A DNA stretch of 64,000 nucleotides from Parabacteroides goldsteinii (GCF_015550595.1 NZ_JADNBB010000005.1:62001-126000); one strand, 5' to 3'; counted from the first letter of the stretch, positions 33,525 to 43,475 are shown. Numbers and translations: made by a program. Notes: generated by a model from the letters alone, not told the origin.

Positions 33525-34991
33525 ATGAATATGAAGGGTAATTATAAATATATCATGTTGCTGGCTATGTTTATGTCCTGTTCGGATGCGGTTCAGGTTA
33601 GCGATAAGTTAAGTGAAAAGCCTGCAATTAGTCCGGATTATACCGATGTTACTATTCCGGCGAATATCGCTCCGTTAAACTTTTCATTGACAACTCAATA
33701 TGAGGAGGCACGTGTGATTTTATCTTCGGCTGACCGGAAAATTGAAGTTAAAGCCAAAGGGAATCAGTTTGTAATTCCTTCTTCCAAATGGAAGAGGCTT
33801 TTACAGTCTACTGCCGGTAATGCGGTAGATGTAATCGTTCAGGCGAAAGAAAAAGGTAAGTGGATAGAATATGCTCCTTTTAAATTATATGTAGCAACGG
33901 ACCCTATCGATCCTTATATTGCCTATCGTTTAATTGCTCCTGGATATACTTTGTGGAATAAGATGGGGCTTTATCAGCGTAATCTGGAAAACTATACGGA
34001 AACAGCCATCATTGAAAATAAGATGAGTGGCCGGAATTGTGTGAATTGCCATTCTTTCTGTATGCAGAATCCGGATAAGATGCTTTTCCATATGCGTGAA
34101 ACGTATCCTGGAACCATACTGGTTGACGGAGATAAAATAGAAAAGTTGAATACCAAAACGGAACAAACCGTTTCTTCATTGGTATATCCCTCCTGGCATC
34201 CTTCGGGAAAATATGTTGCATTTTCTGTAAATAATACAAAGCAGGGATTCCATATGAACGACAGGAACCGGATTGAAGTATTTGATGAGACTTCGGATGT
34301 CGTAGTGTATGATGTGGAAAAGCACGAGATAGTAACTACCGGAAAGTTATTTTCGAAGGATGCTTTTGAAACTTTCCCCACTTTTTCTCCGGATGGAAAA
34401 ACACTTTATTTCTGTACGGCTGGTGCACGTTCTATTCCGCAGGAGTATTCTGAGATCAAATATAGCTTGTGTTCTATTTCTTTCGATCCGGATACCCGGA
34501 GTTTCGGTTCTGTAGTCGATACATTATATAATGCAAATATAAAAGGACAGAGCGTTTCTTTTCCACGTGTTTCTCCGGATGGAAACTATTTGATGTATAC
34601 GGTATCAGGTTATGGTAATTTTTCTATTTGGCATAAAGATGCTGACTTGTATATGGCGGATCTTGCGACAGGCGAAAGCGTACCTTTAGATATATTGAAT
34701 AGTGATGATGTGGAAAGTTATCATTCCTGGAGCAGTAACAGCCGTTGGGTTATATTCAGTAGTCGTCGGATAGATGGATTATATACACGGCCGTATATCA
34801 CCTATATCGGTAAGGATGGAAAAGCCTGCAAACCATTTTTATTACCTCAGAAAGATACAGAATTCTATGATCAGTTTATGATGTCATATAATATTCCGGA
34901 ATTTATCACCGGAAAGGTGAAAGTAGGAGGCCGAGTACTGGGACTGAAAGCAAAAGAAGATAGAGGAATAGATGTGAAGTTTGCCAAATAA
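33525..34991 (+). CDS. TolB/PD40-like lipoprotein with a CXXCH heme-c motif
   Basis: 488 residues from the ATG at 33525, 4 bp after the DUF6057 stop. Signal peptide with lipobox at FMSC (Cys19). A CVNCH motif at 172-176 (in SGRNCVNCHSFCM) is a canonical c-type heme attachment site. The rest consists of WD/PD40-type beta-propeller blades: YPSWHPSGKYVAFSVNN, FPTFSPDGKTLYFC, FPRVSPDGNYLMYTVSG and YHSWSSNSRWVIFSSRR. It is probably a periplasmic or surface protein carrying one heme. Databases often call relatives cytochrome c biosynthesis proteins, a label I see no direct support for. Confidence 0.85.
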   Translation: MNMKGNYKYIMLLAMFMSCSDAVQVSDKLSEKPAISPDYTDVTIPANIAPLNFSLTTQYEEARVILSSADRKIEVKAKGNQFVIPSSKWKRLLQSTAGNAVDVIVQAKEKGKWIEYAPFKLYVATDPIDPYIAYRLIAPGYTLWNKMGLYQRNLENYTETAIIENKMSGRNCVNCHSFCMQNPDKMLFHMRETYPGTILVDGDKIEKLNTKTEQTVSSLVYPSWHPSGKYVAFSVNNTKQGFHMNDRNRIEVFDETSDVVVYDVEKHEIVTTGKLFSKDAFETFPTFSPDGKTLYFCTAGARSIPQEYSEIKYSLCSISFDPDTRSFGSVVDTLYNANIKGQSVSFPRVSPDGNYLMYTVSGYGNFSIWHKDADLYMADLATGESVPLDILNSDDVESYHSWSSNSRWVIFSSRRIDGLYTRPYITYIGKDGKACKPFLLPQKDTEFYDQFMMSYNIPEFITGKVKVGGRVLGLKAKEDRGIDVKFAK

Positions 34992-34995
34992 AAAA

Positions 34996-35097
34996 ATACG
35001 ATGATCATATAAGCGTTTATATGATCATCGTATGTGGGTTTATACGGTTGCCGTATGTGAGTATATATGGTGATCGTATAAATAGTTATACGATCAC
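34996..35097. terminator. Three consecutive perfect hairpins between convergent genes
   Basis: Hairpin 1, 34996-35033: 16-bp perfect arms starting ATACGATGATCATATA with a 6-nt loop. Hairpin 2, 35042-35056: ATACGG-TTG-CCGTAT. Hairpin 3, 35070-35097: 12-bp perfect arms GTGATCGTATAA with a 4-nt loop. Hairpins 1 and 3 share the ATACGAT(G)ATCA sequence. They lie between the PD40 gene and the end of the expressed SusD gene and probably end both transcripts. Confidence 0.65.
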
Positions 35098-35112
35098 TGC
35101 ATTGGATTTTGT

Positions 35113-36723
35113 TTATCGGCTACCGCCTGCCCACCAAACGTTTTCTGTAAATACATATTGGCCATTGCCATATGCACTTTCTACATTCGGGTTAGAGCTT
35201 ACTTCGTCACTACCGTAAGGTGCGCGTAACGGGAATTTACCCGGGTTTTCAAAACTGTAAATGTCATTGCCTTCCGCTTTCAAACGGCGTACATCATTAT
35301 AGCATTCTGTTGATTCACCGTTAGCTCCCCAGAAAGCAAGATATTTTTGAATCATTGTTTCTTTCAAAGGATTAGCAGCAAACAACGGAGCAACTTCCGT
35401 GTCAAAGTAGTTTTCTGCTTCAGCGGTTGTCACTGCACTGGTTGAATTGGCTTTAACAGGTATTGAAGCATTGTCTAACGCAGAGGTTACACTTACTTCC
35501 ATGTTCATCAAACCGGCTACAACGGCATTTTTTAATACTGTTTTCGCTTCATCCAAACGATTGAGTCTTACCAAAGCTTCTGCTTCCAGGAATTTCACTT
35601 CGTGGAAACTCATTAGCATAGTAGGAGCAGTAGCTGCTATCAGGAAGATAGAAGTATTGTAATACTCCTGTTCCTGTTGAGGCTTACCGTTAGGAGCCAT
35701 CATGGATAAGAAATCTTTTTCTTCTCCGGTCAACTGTTTACAGTAAAAGCCTTCAGCATCCAGACTTTTATCTGCAAAGAGTGCATCAACAAATGCACGG
35801 TGAACACGCGGGTCGTTGCGTGCAATAAGCTTTTGTGTCAAGCTTGCACTTGCGGCTGTATATTCACGACTATTGAAGAAGTCATACAACGGGTTAAGAT
35901 TGGCAACTCCATCATAAACATTGAATGCAGCTTGCTCATTAGCGTTTTGTGCAGCGTTTTTACAACATTCCAAAACAGTGTTTAAAGCAGCAGTTTTATT
36001 TTCTGTCACATTTAATGTATGCATAGTATAACGGGCTTTCAAGCCATAAGCCAATTTCAGCCATTTATTAGCATCTCCTTTGAATAATATATCCTGAGCT
36101 CCAGCTTTTCCGGTAGCGTGTGTATCACCTTTAGGCAGATCTTCAATAGCAGCGTCCAGATAAGCAATGATAGCTGTGTAAATATCTTTTTGCTTGTCTA
36201 TTACCGGATTCATGAATTGAGGTTTACCATTCTCTAATTTAGCTAAAGCAGCCTGGCTGAAAGGAGTGTCTCCAAAAGCATCAGCTATTAAGCCTGCATT
36301 GATAGCGGCAAGGACTTCTCCCATCCCCTTTGTTGTGTAGTTTCCGGGTTGAGTTCCTTCTTCAGAGCATTTATCAATGATGATTCGTGCATTTTTCAGT
36401 GAGCTATATGTATTTCCCCAGATATTATTAAATGTGGAAGATGCATATACTTCTGAAACACGTGTTTCTGCATTGTATAACTGATTGAAAATACCTACTT
36501 CATTTTCAACATAGGAAGAGAAATAATGATTAAAATCTCCTCCGATATTACTAAATGCAGTAGAGGTAATCGCGTCTGTCAGGATAAATTTAGCATCAAT
36601 ATTATGAGGATTGTCAATATCCTGATTGATCTTGTCCATTTTGTCTTCGGAGCAGGAGAATAGAACTCCGGCCACTAAAGCGACAGATAGATATGTCTTA
36701 AATTTATTATATGTAATTTTCAT
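35113..36723 (-). CDS. SusD-like lipoprotein (SusD-like_2 type) of the expressed pair
   Basis: 536 residues from the ATG at 36723 (an ATG at 36732 is also possible). Signal peptide with lipobox at VLFSC, then SEDKMDK. The helical TPR-like scaffold follows the SusD-like_2 branch rather than the classic RagB/SusD form: FNNIWGNTYSSLKNARIIIDKC, GLIADAFGDTPFSQA and ANKWLKLAYGLKARYTMHTLN. It would form the lid over the SusC barrel and bind the nutrient. It is only 11 bp downstream of the complete SusC gene, so this pair is expressed in the orientation given here. Confidence 0.92.
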   Translation of the reverse strand: MKITYNKFKTYLSVALVAGVLFSCSEDKMDKINQDIDNPHNIDAKFILTDAITSTAFSNIGGDFNHYFSSYVENEVGIFNQLYNAETRVSEVYASSTFNNIWGNTYSSLKNARIIIDKCSEEGTQPGNYTTKGMGEVLAAINAGLIADAFGDTPFSQAALAKLENGKPQFMNPVIDKQKDIYTAIIAYLDAAIEDLPKGDTHATGKAGAQDILFKGDANKWLKLAYGLKARYTMHTLNVTENKTAALNTVLECCKNAAQNANEQAAFNVYDGVANLNPLYDFFNSREYTAASASLTQKLIARNDPRVHRAFVDALFADKSLDAEGFYCKQLTGEEKDFLSMMAPNGKPQQEQEYYNTSIFLIAATAPTMLMSFHEVKFLEAEALVRLNRLDEAKTVLKNAVVAGLMNMEVSVTSALDNASIPVKANSTSAVTTAEAENYFDTEVAPLFAANPLKETMIQKYLAFWGANGESTECYNDVRRLKAEGNDIYSFENPGKFPLRAPYGSDEVSSNPNVESAYGNGQYVFTENVWWAGGSR

Positions 36724-36734
36724 ATTACTCATGT

Positions 36735-39700
36735 TTAAAATTTGAATGTAAAACCAAAACCATAACTAGAGCTTCCCGGCATAGAGAAACGTTCAAATGC
36801 ACCAGCCATGTTGTTGTTTCCTAATGTAGCTTCCGGATCAAGACCTGGTAATTGTGACCATAGGAGGATATTACGTGCAAACACATTTGCTGTAATATTT
36901 AAGTATGATTTTTCCAGAATCGGATAGCTCAAAGAAATTTCACGCAATTTGATGAATGAGTTGTCATAAATACTAGCTTCATCAATAGCATTCATTGCAT
37001 TAAAATAGTCATAAGCATTCTCTCCTTTTATCTTGATGTCGTTTGGAGAATAAGACCCATCTGCATTTTGTTTTACGGCAGGCTTTTCGAATAAGAATTC
37101 AGACATATTGCGATAATCGGCTGAACGCTGAGTTACACCATAGTAATCAAGAACTCCTAATGTACCACTATAGATTTGTCCTCCTTGTTTCCAGTCTAAT
37201 ACAGCAGACAAGCGGAACTTGTATAATTCGAATGTCGTGTTGAAGCCCAAACGGAAATCGGGAGCAACTTTACCAATAACCTGAGGTTCTCCTGCCTGAG
37301 GAAGACCATTTTCGTCTACAACGATCTGTCCGTCATCATTACGTAAATAACCGGAACCGTAGATTACAGGGAATTTATCACCGATACCGGCACGTACCTG
37401 AGGAGTTACGAAGCCACCTAACATAATGCTGTTAACGCCTTCTGCCAGTTCATCAACATAGTTGTCGATTTTCGAGAAGTTGAAACCGAAATCCCAGTAA
37501 ATGTTCTTTTTCTCAATCGGTTTAATTGTCAATGTTATTTCGTGTGAGTTCGTATGAATTGCACCACCGTTAGTTATCATTGAGCTATAACCTGTAGAAG
37601 TAGATAAAGGCACTTCAAAGATTTGGTCTTTTACATTCTGACGAGAATAAGTATAGTTCAATGAAACCAAACCATTCAAGAATGTTAAGTCTGCACCTAA
37701 TTCGTACGATTTTGTATTCTGAGGTTTCAGGCTCGGGTCATATATCTTATAATATGGTATATATGATGTTGTTGAACCGAATGGATACTGGATAGGAGTA
37801 CCTGCCGAGAACCCACCACCATAACTGGGTGTATAATAGTAGTTATCGAAGTATTCGCCAGCCATACCAACTTCAGCATAAGAAGCTCGTATCTTACCGA
37901 AAGTAAGGATTTTATTCTCTTTTAAAGGAGAAAGCTCTGTGAAAATCCAGCCTAAAGAAACGGAAGGATAAGTAAATGAACGATTTCCGCGAGGCATTGA
38001 AGATACAATGTCATTACGAACAGTAGCATTGAAATACAACATATTATTCCATGATAATGCCAAGTTTGCAAAGTTACCAACAGTACGTTTTTTCGTTGTT
38101 CTTTGTTCTGCCTGGAAAGTCGTTGCGTTTCCGATATGATTCCATCCCGGGAAGTTAAAATTGTACCCCTTGCCTGTAGTGACTCTTGTAGATTTATTTA
38201 CAAGTTCGTTACCATATAATACATTTAGATCCAGATCCGGCATGATTTTCCAGTCATAATTTAATGTAAACAGGGAGTTCATTTCTGTGATGTGATAGCT
38301 ATCCTGTCTTGAGTAACCTGTTGAATAACTTTTATCACCATATCCGTATACGTCAGAATAGATAGTACTATAAGCATCTGCACCTAATTGATATTTGGCT
38401 GTTAATTTATGATCTTCGCCAAAGTTTGTATCATACTGTGCATATGTATTACCAAAGAAACGCTGTGAACGTTCTGTAAAAGAGTTATTGTCGCAAGCCC
38501 AATAAGCATTGTTGAATGTTGTTGGACGATAGTTATTTTGTGTATAAGGGTCGCCGTCTATATGAGAAGGTATACCGTTGAAGTCATAACTAGGAGGTGT
38601 ACCGTAGATAGTTGCAACCACGCCTTCGTTACCTGCACTTTGTTTTCTGATCTTTGAAGTGATAAAGTTACCACTGAAACCTGTTGTCCAATGCTCACTT
38701 AAATTTGCTGTAGCATTCAATTTCGCATTATAACGGTCCATTCCTGTCTTAGGTATGATACCTTCAGAGGTACTGTTTCCTAAAGAGAATGAATAGTTCC
38801 CTTTGTCAAATGCTTGTGAAATGTTTACATTGTTACTCCATGAAACACCTGTGTTGAAGAAGTTTTTTGCATTGTCGTAACCTTGCGGTACAGCCCATGG
38901 ATCCAATCCGGCAGCAGCACGTTGAGGTACATAATACATACCTTCGTGTTTACCGTATTGCTGAGTGTAAGAATTGTCAACATTACCACCATAATTTGCA
39001 TCATTTGCCAAATCAGAGATCTTAGGGCCCCAAGCCAATGACGTACTGGGAGAGTAAGCTCCTCCGCTACCTTGGGCATATTCCTTTTGGAAGTCAGGAA
39101 GGGTTGAAACTTTGTCGAACGATAGGTTTGATGTTAGTGTAATTGAAGGCTTCCCTTTTTTAGCACCTTTCCCGCTTTTAGTTGTAATGACAATAACACC
39201 ATTGGATGCACGCATACCATAAAGTGCTGATGCTGCTTGTCCTTTCAGGATATTGATACTTTCAATATCATTCGGATCTAAATCGACAGCACGATTGGCA
39301 AAGTCGGAACCAGCAACACTACCCGTGTTTCTTTTATCTGTGTCAATATCGGCAGCAGATGAAATAGGCATACCATCGATAACATACAGTGGTGTATTAT
39401 CGCCAGTGAAAGAACGGACACCACGGATTGTGATTTGTGAAGAGGCTCCTGGCATACCGGATGACGGAGTGATATCGACTCCAGATACTTTACCTTGCAA
39501 TGCAGAAGAAATGCTTGTACTTGCAGCACGTGTTAAGTCATCCCCTTTTACATCCTGAACAGCATAACCTAATGCTTTTTTCTCTTTCGAGATCCCCATT
39601 GCCGTAACGACAATTTCGGAAAGGTTTTGAGTATCAGATGCTAGTCTGATATTTACAACCGGTTGAACAGAGGCTTCTTGGCTTTTCATACCTACATACG

Positions 39701-39920
39701 AAATTACCAGAGTCTTTGCAGAACTTGGTACATCCAAAGAGAACGCACCATCAAAATCAGTCACTGTACCGACCATCGTACCCTTTACGACAATCGATGC
39801 ACCAATAATTGGCTCATTATCATCCGCCGAGATAACAGTACCTGTTACCTTCGTCGTCTGAGCAGTCGCCAACCCAATACCTAAAATTAGGCAAAACAAA
39901 AGATAAGTCAACTTTTTCAT
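36735..39920 (-). CDS. Complete SusC-like TonB-linked outer-membrane protein (currently expressed head gene)
   Basis: 1061 residues from the ATG at 39920 (the frame extends two codons upstream only to GTG). Signal peptide MKKLTYLLFCLILGIGLATA. Carboxypeptidase-regulatory-like domain about 24-95 (VTGTVISADDNEPIIGASIV...). Plug domain with the family stretch ASALYGMRASNGVIVITTKSG, then a 22-strand barrel ending in F. The shared core falls at codons 66-72 (SSAKTLV), inside the regulatory-like domain, so residues 1-65 are the constant head and the rest is exchangeable. It is the only SusC here with promoter, signal peptide and whole N-terminus. Confidence 0.95.
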   Translation of the reverse strand: MKKLTYLLFCLILGIGLATAQTTKVTGTVISADDNEPIIGASIVVKGTMVGTVTDFDGAFSLDVPSSAKTLVISYVGMKSQEASVQPVVNIRLASDTQNLSEIVVTAMGISKEKKALGYAVQDVKGDDLTRAASTSISSALQGKVSGVDITPSSGMPGASSQITIRGVRSFTGDNTPLYVIDGMPISSAADIDTDKRNTGSVAGSDFANRAVDLDPNDIESINILKGQAASALYGMRASNGVIVITTKSGKGAKKGKPSITLTSNLSFDKVSTLPDFQKEYAQGSGGAYSPSTSLAWGPKISDLANDANYGGNVDNSYTQQYGKHEGMYYVPQRAAAGLDPWAVPQGYDNAKNFFNTGVSWSNNVNISQAFDKGNYSFSLGNSTSEGIIPKTGMDRYNAKLNATANLSEHWTTGFSGNFITSKIRKQSAGNEGVVATIYGTPPSYDFNGIPSHIDGDPYTQNNYRPTTFNNAYWACDNNSFTERSQRFFGNTYAQYDTNFGEDHKLTAKYQLGADAYSTIYSDVYGYGDKSYSTGYSRQDSYHITEMNSLFTLNYDWKIMPDLDLNVLYGNELVNKSTRVTTGKGYNFNFPGWNHIGNATTFQAEQRTTKKRTVGNFANLALSWNNMLYFNATVRNDIVSSMPRGNRSFTYPSVSLGWIFTELSPLKENKILTFGKIRASYAEVGMAGEYFDNYYYTPSYGGGFSAGTPIQYPFGSTTSYIPYYKIYDPSLKPQNTKSYELGADLTFLNGLVSLNYTYSRQNVKDQIFEVPLSTSTGYSSMITNGGAIHTNSHEITLTIKPIEKKNIYWDFGFNFSKIDNYVDELAEGVNSIMLGGFVTPQVRAGIGDKFPVIYGSGYLRNDDGQIVVDENGLPQAGEPQVIGKVAPDFRLGFNTTFELYKFRLSAVLDWKQGGQIYSGTLGVLDYYGVTQRSADYRNMSEFLFEKPAVKQNADGSYSPNDIKIKGENAYDYFNAMNAIDEASIYDNSFIKLREISLSYPILEKSYLNITANVFARNILLWSQLPGLDPEATLGNNNMAGAFERFSMPGSSSYGFGFTFKF
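39706..39725 (-). repeat. Recombination core in the head gene
   Basis: Minus strand reads AGTTCTGCAAAGACTCTGGT, encoding SSAKTLV with the first A as codon position 1. The following 27 bp are also identical to silent cassette 3, but the preceding DNA is unlike any silent cassette, which limits the crossover to the core. Confidence 0.85.
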
Positions 39921-40524
39921 AGACACACTTTTTTATTTAACTTATAAATAACTAATTTGCACTATATTTGTGAATACTTTGCCAAAAACCTATTATAAAA
40001 CATACCTGAGAGACCGCAAATGTAATAATAAATTTATTATAACAACAAAAAACTAATAAGTTTTTACAAAAAAAGGACTGTTAATTAACAAAATAGCGAC
40101 TAATACGAGCCTTTCGGGAGTTAAAAAGCGGTCTTTTTTTAATGTTTTCTGCAAAGTCACAAATTAAAATTATCTATTTTTAACCCCCATTCGTTTTATG
40201 CTTCAGATCAAGATTTATTTGGCCTGAAAAGGTGTGGGTTCCACTCTGGTAGAAAATGCAAACGTTTTTTATCTTTTAATTATGGCAAAAAAAAGAATCT
40301 TCGGTTGAAATGTAAAGCGAAAGGAATTCGTCTCTTATTATTTTTTAATAGAAAAATCTGTCCAGCGTTCTGTTCATTTTCTAAAATTGAGAAGTAAATG
40401 GAGAGTTTTCTATTTCTGTTTTAATTAGATAAAAAAGTATATAAAAGATACCAATATATATATTCACTCATTTTCTTAGAAGCCTTTGCCTTTGAATTTT
40501 GATAGATTGACGCATAAAGAACCG
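39921..40524 (-). promoter_or_regulatory. Promoter and control region of the SusC/SusD shufflon
   Basis: About 600 bp without a gene. The minus strand carries -33 TTTG (40046-40049) and -7 TACATTTG (40017-40024), 21 bp apart, implying a leader of about 90 nt to the ATG at 39920. The rest is AT-rich with long A and T runs. Inversion between 39706-39725 and 40525-40544 would flip this whole segment and point the promoter at silent cassette 1. A plus-strand TATATTTG (39963-39970) is probably chance in AT-rich DNA. Confidence 0.65.
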
Positions 40525-40544
40525 AGTTCTGCAAAGACTTTGGT
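40525..40544 (+). repeat. Recombination core of silent cassette 1
   Basis: AGTTCTGCAAAGACTTTGGT: identical to the head-gene core except for T instead of C at position 16. Same reading frame (SSAKTLV), opposite orientation to the head-gene core, 819 bp away. Confidence 0.85.
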
Positions 40545-43446
40545 GATATCATACGTAGGTATGGAAAATCAAGAGCTCCCTGTATCTCCTATTGTTCATG
40601 TCAGATTGAAATCCGATACTCAGAATCTTGACGAAGTTGTCGTTGTAGGGTATGGAACTCAACGTAAAAAAGACGTAACAAGCTCTATTGCGAAAGTTGG
40701 AGGCGAAACCCTCAGTAACCTGGTGGCATCCTCATTTGATACCCAGTTGGCAGGACGTGCCGCCGGGGTTCAAGTTACCACTCCTAGCGGGGTGCTTGGT
40801 GCAGGACCTCAATTTAAGGTTCGTGGTATGAGTACCATCAGCTCCAGCTCTCAGCCTCTGTTCATTGTAGATGGTATGCCTATCGCTACCGGAGACAATG
40901 GAGATGGTAAAACCGGTCTGGGACAGTTGTATGCTTCGTTCAATGCGATGTCGGATATAAACCCGAACGATATTGAATCTGTTGAAATATTGAAAGACGG
41001 TGCTGCTACAGCTATTTATGGTTCGCGTGCAGCCAATGGCGTTGTTTTGATTACTACTAAAAAAGGAACAAAGGGACGTGCTAAAGTGACCTATGACGGA
41101 TATGTAAGTGCAGCCAGTGCAGCTAAATTACATGACCTTTTAGGTGCAAAAGATTTTGTCATGATCGCCAACGAAAAATTTGAAAACTGGGATGAGAAAG
41201 GACAAGCGGTTTATAATGCTTCAGATCCTGATACAAAATGGAACGATTATATATTCCAGACCGGTTTTCAGCATAATCACAACGTTGCAGCCAGCGGTGG
41301 TACAGACAAAAGCCAGTATTATGTATCTTTCGGATTTACAGAACAGGAAGGTATTGTCCGTTCAAATGATATGAATCGTCTGACTTTGAAAGCCGACTTG
41401 ACCCAGCAGGCGACAAAATGGTTACGCATTGGTTTGAATGGGCAGATGAGCCGTACAAAACTGAATGGTATATCGAATTCTGAAAACTCACTGGGGGGTG
41501 TTGGTTTTGCCGGAGTCCGTATGCTTCCGAATGTTGCCGTTTTCGATGCGACCGATCCGACCGGATATAATATTGATAAGGAAAGTCGTAAAACATTGGG
41601 ACGTGGTAATAACCTTTCTTATATAGATAATGGTATTCAAAACATTATCTGGGCATTGGATAATAATGTGAACCGCTCTACCAATACACGTACCATCGGT
41701 GGTGGTTGGGCTGAAATCACTATTATGGACGGACTTACACTAAAAACTCAGGGAGGTCTCGATATCTCTAACGTAAAAGACTTTATGTATTGGGACTCTG
41801 AATCAGGTGACGGGTACGGACGTAAAGGTTTGCTCGAAGAAGTAAATACAACTTACGAAAACTGGAACTGGCAGAATATCCTGAATTTCAATCGTTCATT
41901 TAATGATGTACATAATTTAAGCGCAACTGCTGTTCAGGAATACACTCACAGTGAGTATGAATATACAGATGCTGCTGTTCAGCAGTTGTCTGACAGGTTC
42001 TTTACAGACCATATTATCTCCAATACTTTTGGTATAAAAGATATCGGCGGATACAAAACATTTAACGGACTTGCTTCTTATATGTTCCGCGCAAACTATA
42101 ATTATGATAGTAAGTATTATGCAGGTGCATCTATCCGTTACGACGGATTATCCAGCTTACCGGAAGATACTCGTTGGGGTACATTCTGGGGAGCTTCCGT
42201 TGCATGGCGTTTATCTCGTGAGAATTTCTGGAAAGACGCTCAGGTGAACGAATGGTTCAACGATTTGCGTATCCGCGCCAGCTACGCTACATTAGGTAAT
42301 TCCGATCTGGGTAATAACTTCCCATATCTGGGAACTTATGGTGCAAAACTGTACGGATCGCAATCCGGTATTGCCTGGAACCGTATGGGTAATAACAACC
42401 TGAAATGGGAAACGACTGAAACGTTCGACTTGGGTCTGGATGGTTCTTTCTTCAACAACCGTCTGACATTTGAGTTGGCTTATTGGCAAAAGAATTCAAA
42501 AGACCTTGTATTGGAAGTTCCGACTCCTCCGACAATGGGTATTCCTTACAACTCATATTACGATAATATCGGTAAAATCAAAAACTCCGGATTTGAGTTG
42601 ACCGTAAGCGGTACAGTTATCTCAACGAAAGACTGGAACTGGCGTTCAGAGTTGAACTTCTCTACTGTAAAAAACACGGTTAAGTCATTGTATAGCGGAA
42701 ATGATATTGTTGATAATTACACAATTATCCGCGAAGGTGAATCTTATCGTTCGCTATACGGATACGACTATTACGGTGTCAATATGGAAAACGGTAACCC
42801 TATCTGGAGAAAAGCTGATGGCAGCCTGGTTCAGTTCGATACATTCGGTTCGTATGACTATGTTGAATATGATCCGTCCAATGCTAAAGACGTATCCAAA
42901 CCATCCTCTTTAGGATCCAGCGACCGTAAAATATTAGGTTCATCCATGCCTACCTGGTATGGTGGATGGAACAATACAATTACCTATAAAGATTTCGATT
43001 TGAATATATTCCTTCGTTTCTCCGGTGGTAATAAAATCATGAATGCCTCTCGCCAAAGTGCTCTGATGAATATGGAATTTGCCAATAATGGTAAGGAAAT
43101 TTTAGGCAGATGGGTGTCTCCTACACAAACGGGTGACGGTATGACTCCTAAAATCGGTTATGGAGACCAGTCTGTTTTGTTCAATGACGGTTTTACCGAT
43201 TCGCACTTTGTAGAAAAAGGAAATTACCTGAAACTCTCTAACCTGGCTCTGGGATATACTTTGCCGAAATCTGTTTTATCGGCAATAAACATAACCAAGA
43301 TCCGTGTGTATGCACAGGCTCAGAACTTATTCACTATCACAGGATACTCAGGTTTGGATCCGGAAACTAACACTCGTTTAGGCGTAGACTGGAATGGTAT
43401 GCCTCAGCAGCGTTCGTTTACTTTTGGAGCAAATGTTACATTCTAA
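40525..43446 (+). CDS. Silent SusC cassette 1, headless
   Basis: 973 codons from the core to the stop. The frame extends left to 40486 without a credible start (only TTG) and without a signal peptide. It begins inside the regulatory-like domain (SSAKTLVISYVGMENQ), then the plug (GAATAIYGSRAANGVVLITTKKG) and a full barrel ending FTFGANVTF. Joined to the 65-residue head it would give a normal SusC of about 1038 residues. No frameshift is visible, so the gene is stored intact rather than decayed. It is followed after 29 bp by its SusD gene. Confidence 0.9.
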   Translation, partial: SSAKTLVISYVGMENQELPVSPIVHVRLKSDTQNLDEVVVVGYGTQRKKDVTSSIAKVGGETLSNLVASSFDTQLAGRAAGVQVTTPSGVLGAGPQFKVRGMSTISSSSQPLFIVDGMPIATGDNGDGKTGLGQLYASFNAMSDINPNDIESVEILKDGAATAIYGSRAANGVVLITTKKGTKGRAKVTYDGYVSAASAAKLHDLLGAKDFVMIANEKFENWDEKGQAVYNASDPDTKWNDYIFQTGFQHNHNVAASGGTDKSQYYVSFGFTEQEGIVRSNDMNRLTLKADLTQQATKWLRIGLNGQMSRTKLNGISNSENSLGGVGFAGVRMLPNVAVFDATDPTGYNIDKESRKTLGRGNNLSYIDNGIQNIIWALDNNVNRSTNTRTIGGGWAEITIMDGLTLKTQGGLDISNVKDFMYWDSESGDGYGRKGLLEEVNTTYENWNWQNILNFNRSFNDVHNLSATAVQEYTHSEYEYTDAAVQQLSDRFFTDHIISNTFGIKDIGGYKTFNGLASYMFRANYNYDSKYYAGASIRYDGLSSLPEDTRWGTFWGASVAWRLSRENFWKDAQVNEWFNDLRIRASYATLGNSDLGNNFPYLGTYGAKLYGSQSGIAWNRMGNNNLKWETTETFDLGLDGSFFNNRLTFELAYWQKNSKDLVLEVPTPPTMGIPYNSYYDNIGKIKNSGFELTVSGTVISTKDWNWRSELNFSTVKNTVKSLYSGNDIVDNYTIIREGESYRSLYGYDYYGVNMENGNPIWRKADGSLVQFDTFGSYDYVEYDPSNAKDVSKPSSLGSSDRKILGSSMPTWYGGWNNTITYKDFDLNIFLRFSGGNKIMNASRQSALMNMEFANNGKEILGRWVSPTQTGDGMTPKIGYGDQSVLFNDGFTDSHFVEKGNYLKLSNLALGYTLPKSVLSAINITKIRVYAQAQNLFTITGYSGLDPETNTRLGVDWNGMPQQRSFTFGANVTF

Positions 43447-43475
43447 GATTATAAAACAGTAGAAAAATTACAATT

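Noticed and set aside
40486-40524. Upstream extension of silent SusC cassette 1 as its true N-terminus
   Set aside because: The frame opens only from a TTG and encodes 13 residues without signal peptide; a TonB-linked outer-membrane protein cannot be exported from such a start. The shared core explains the break better.
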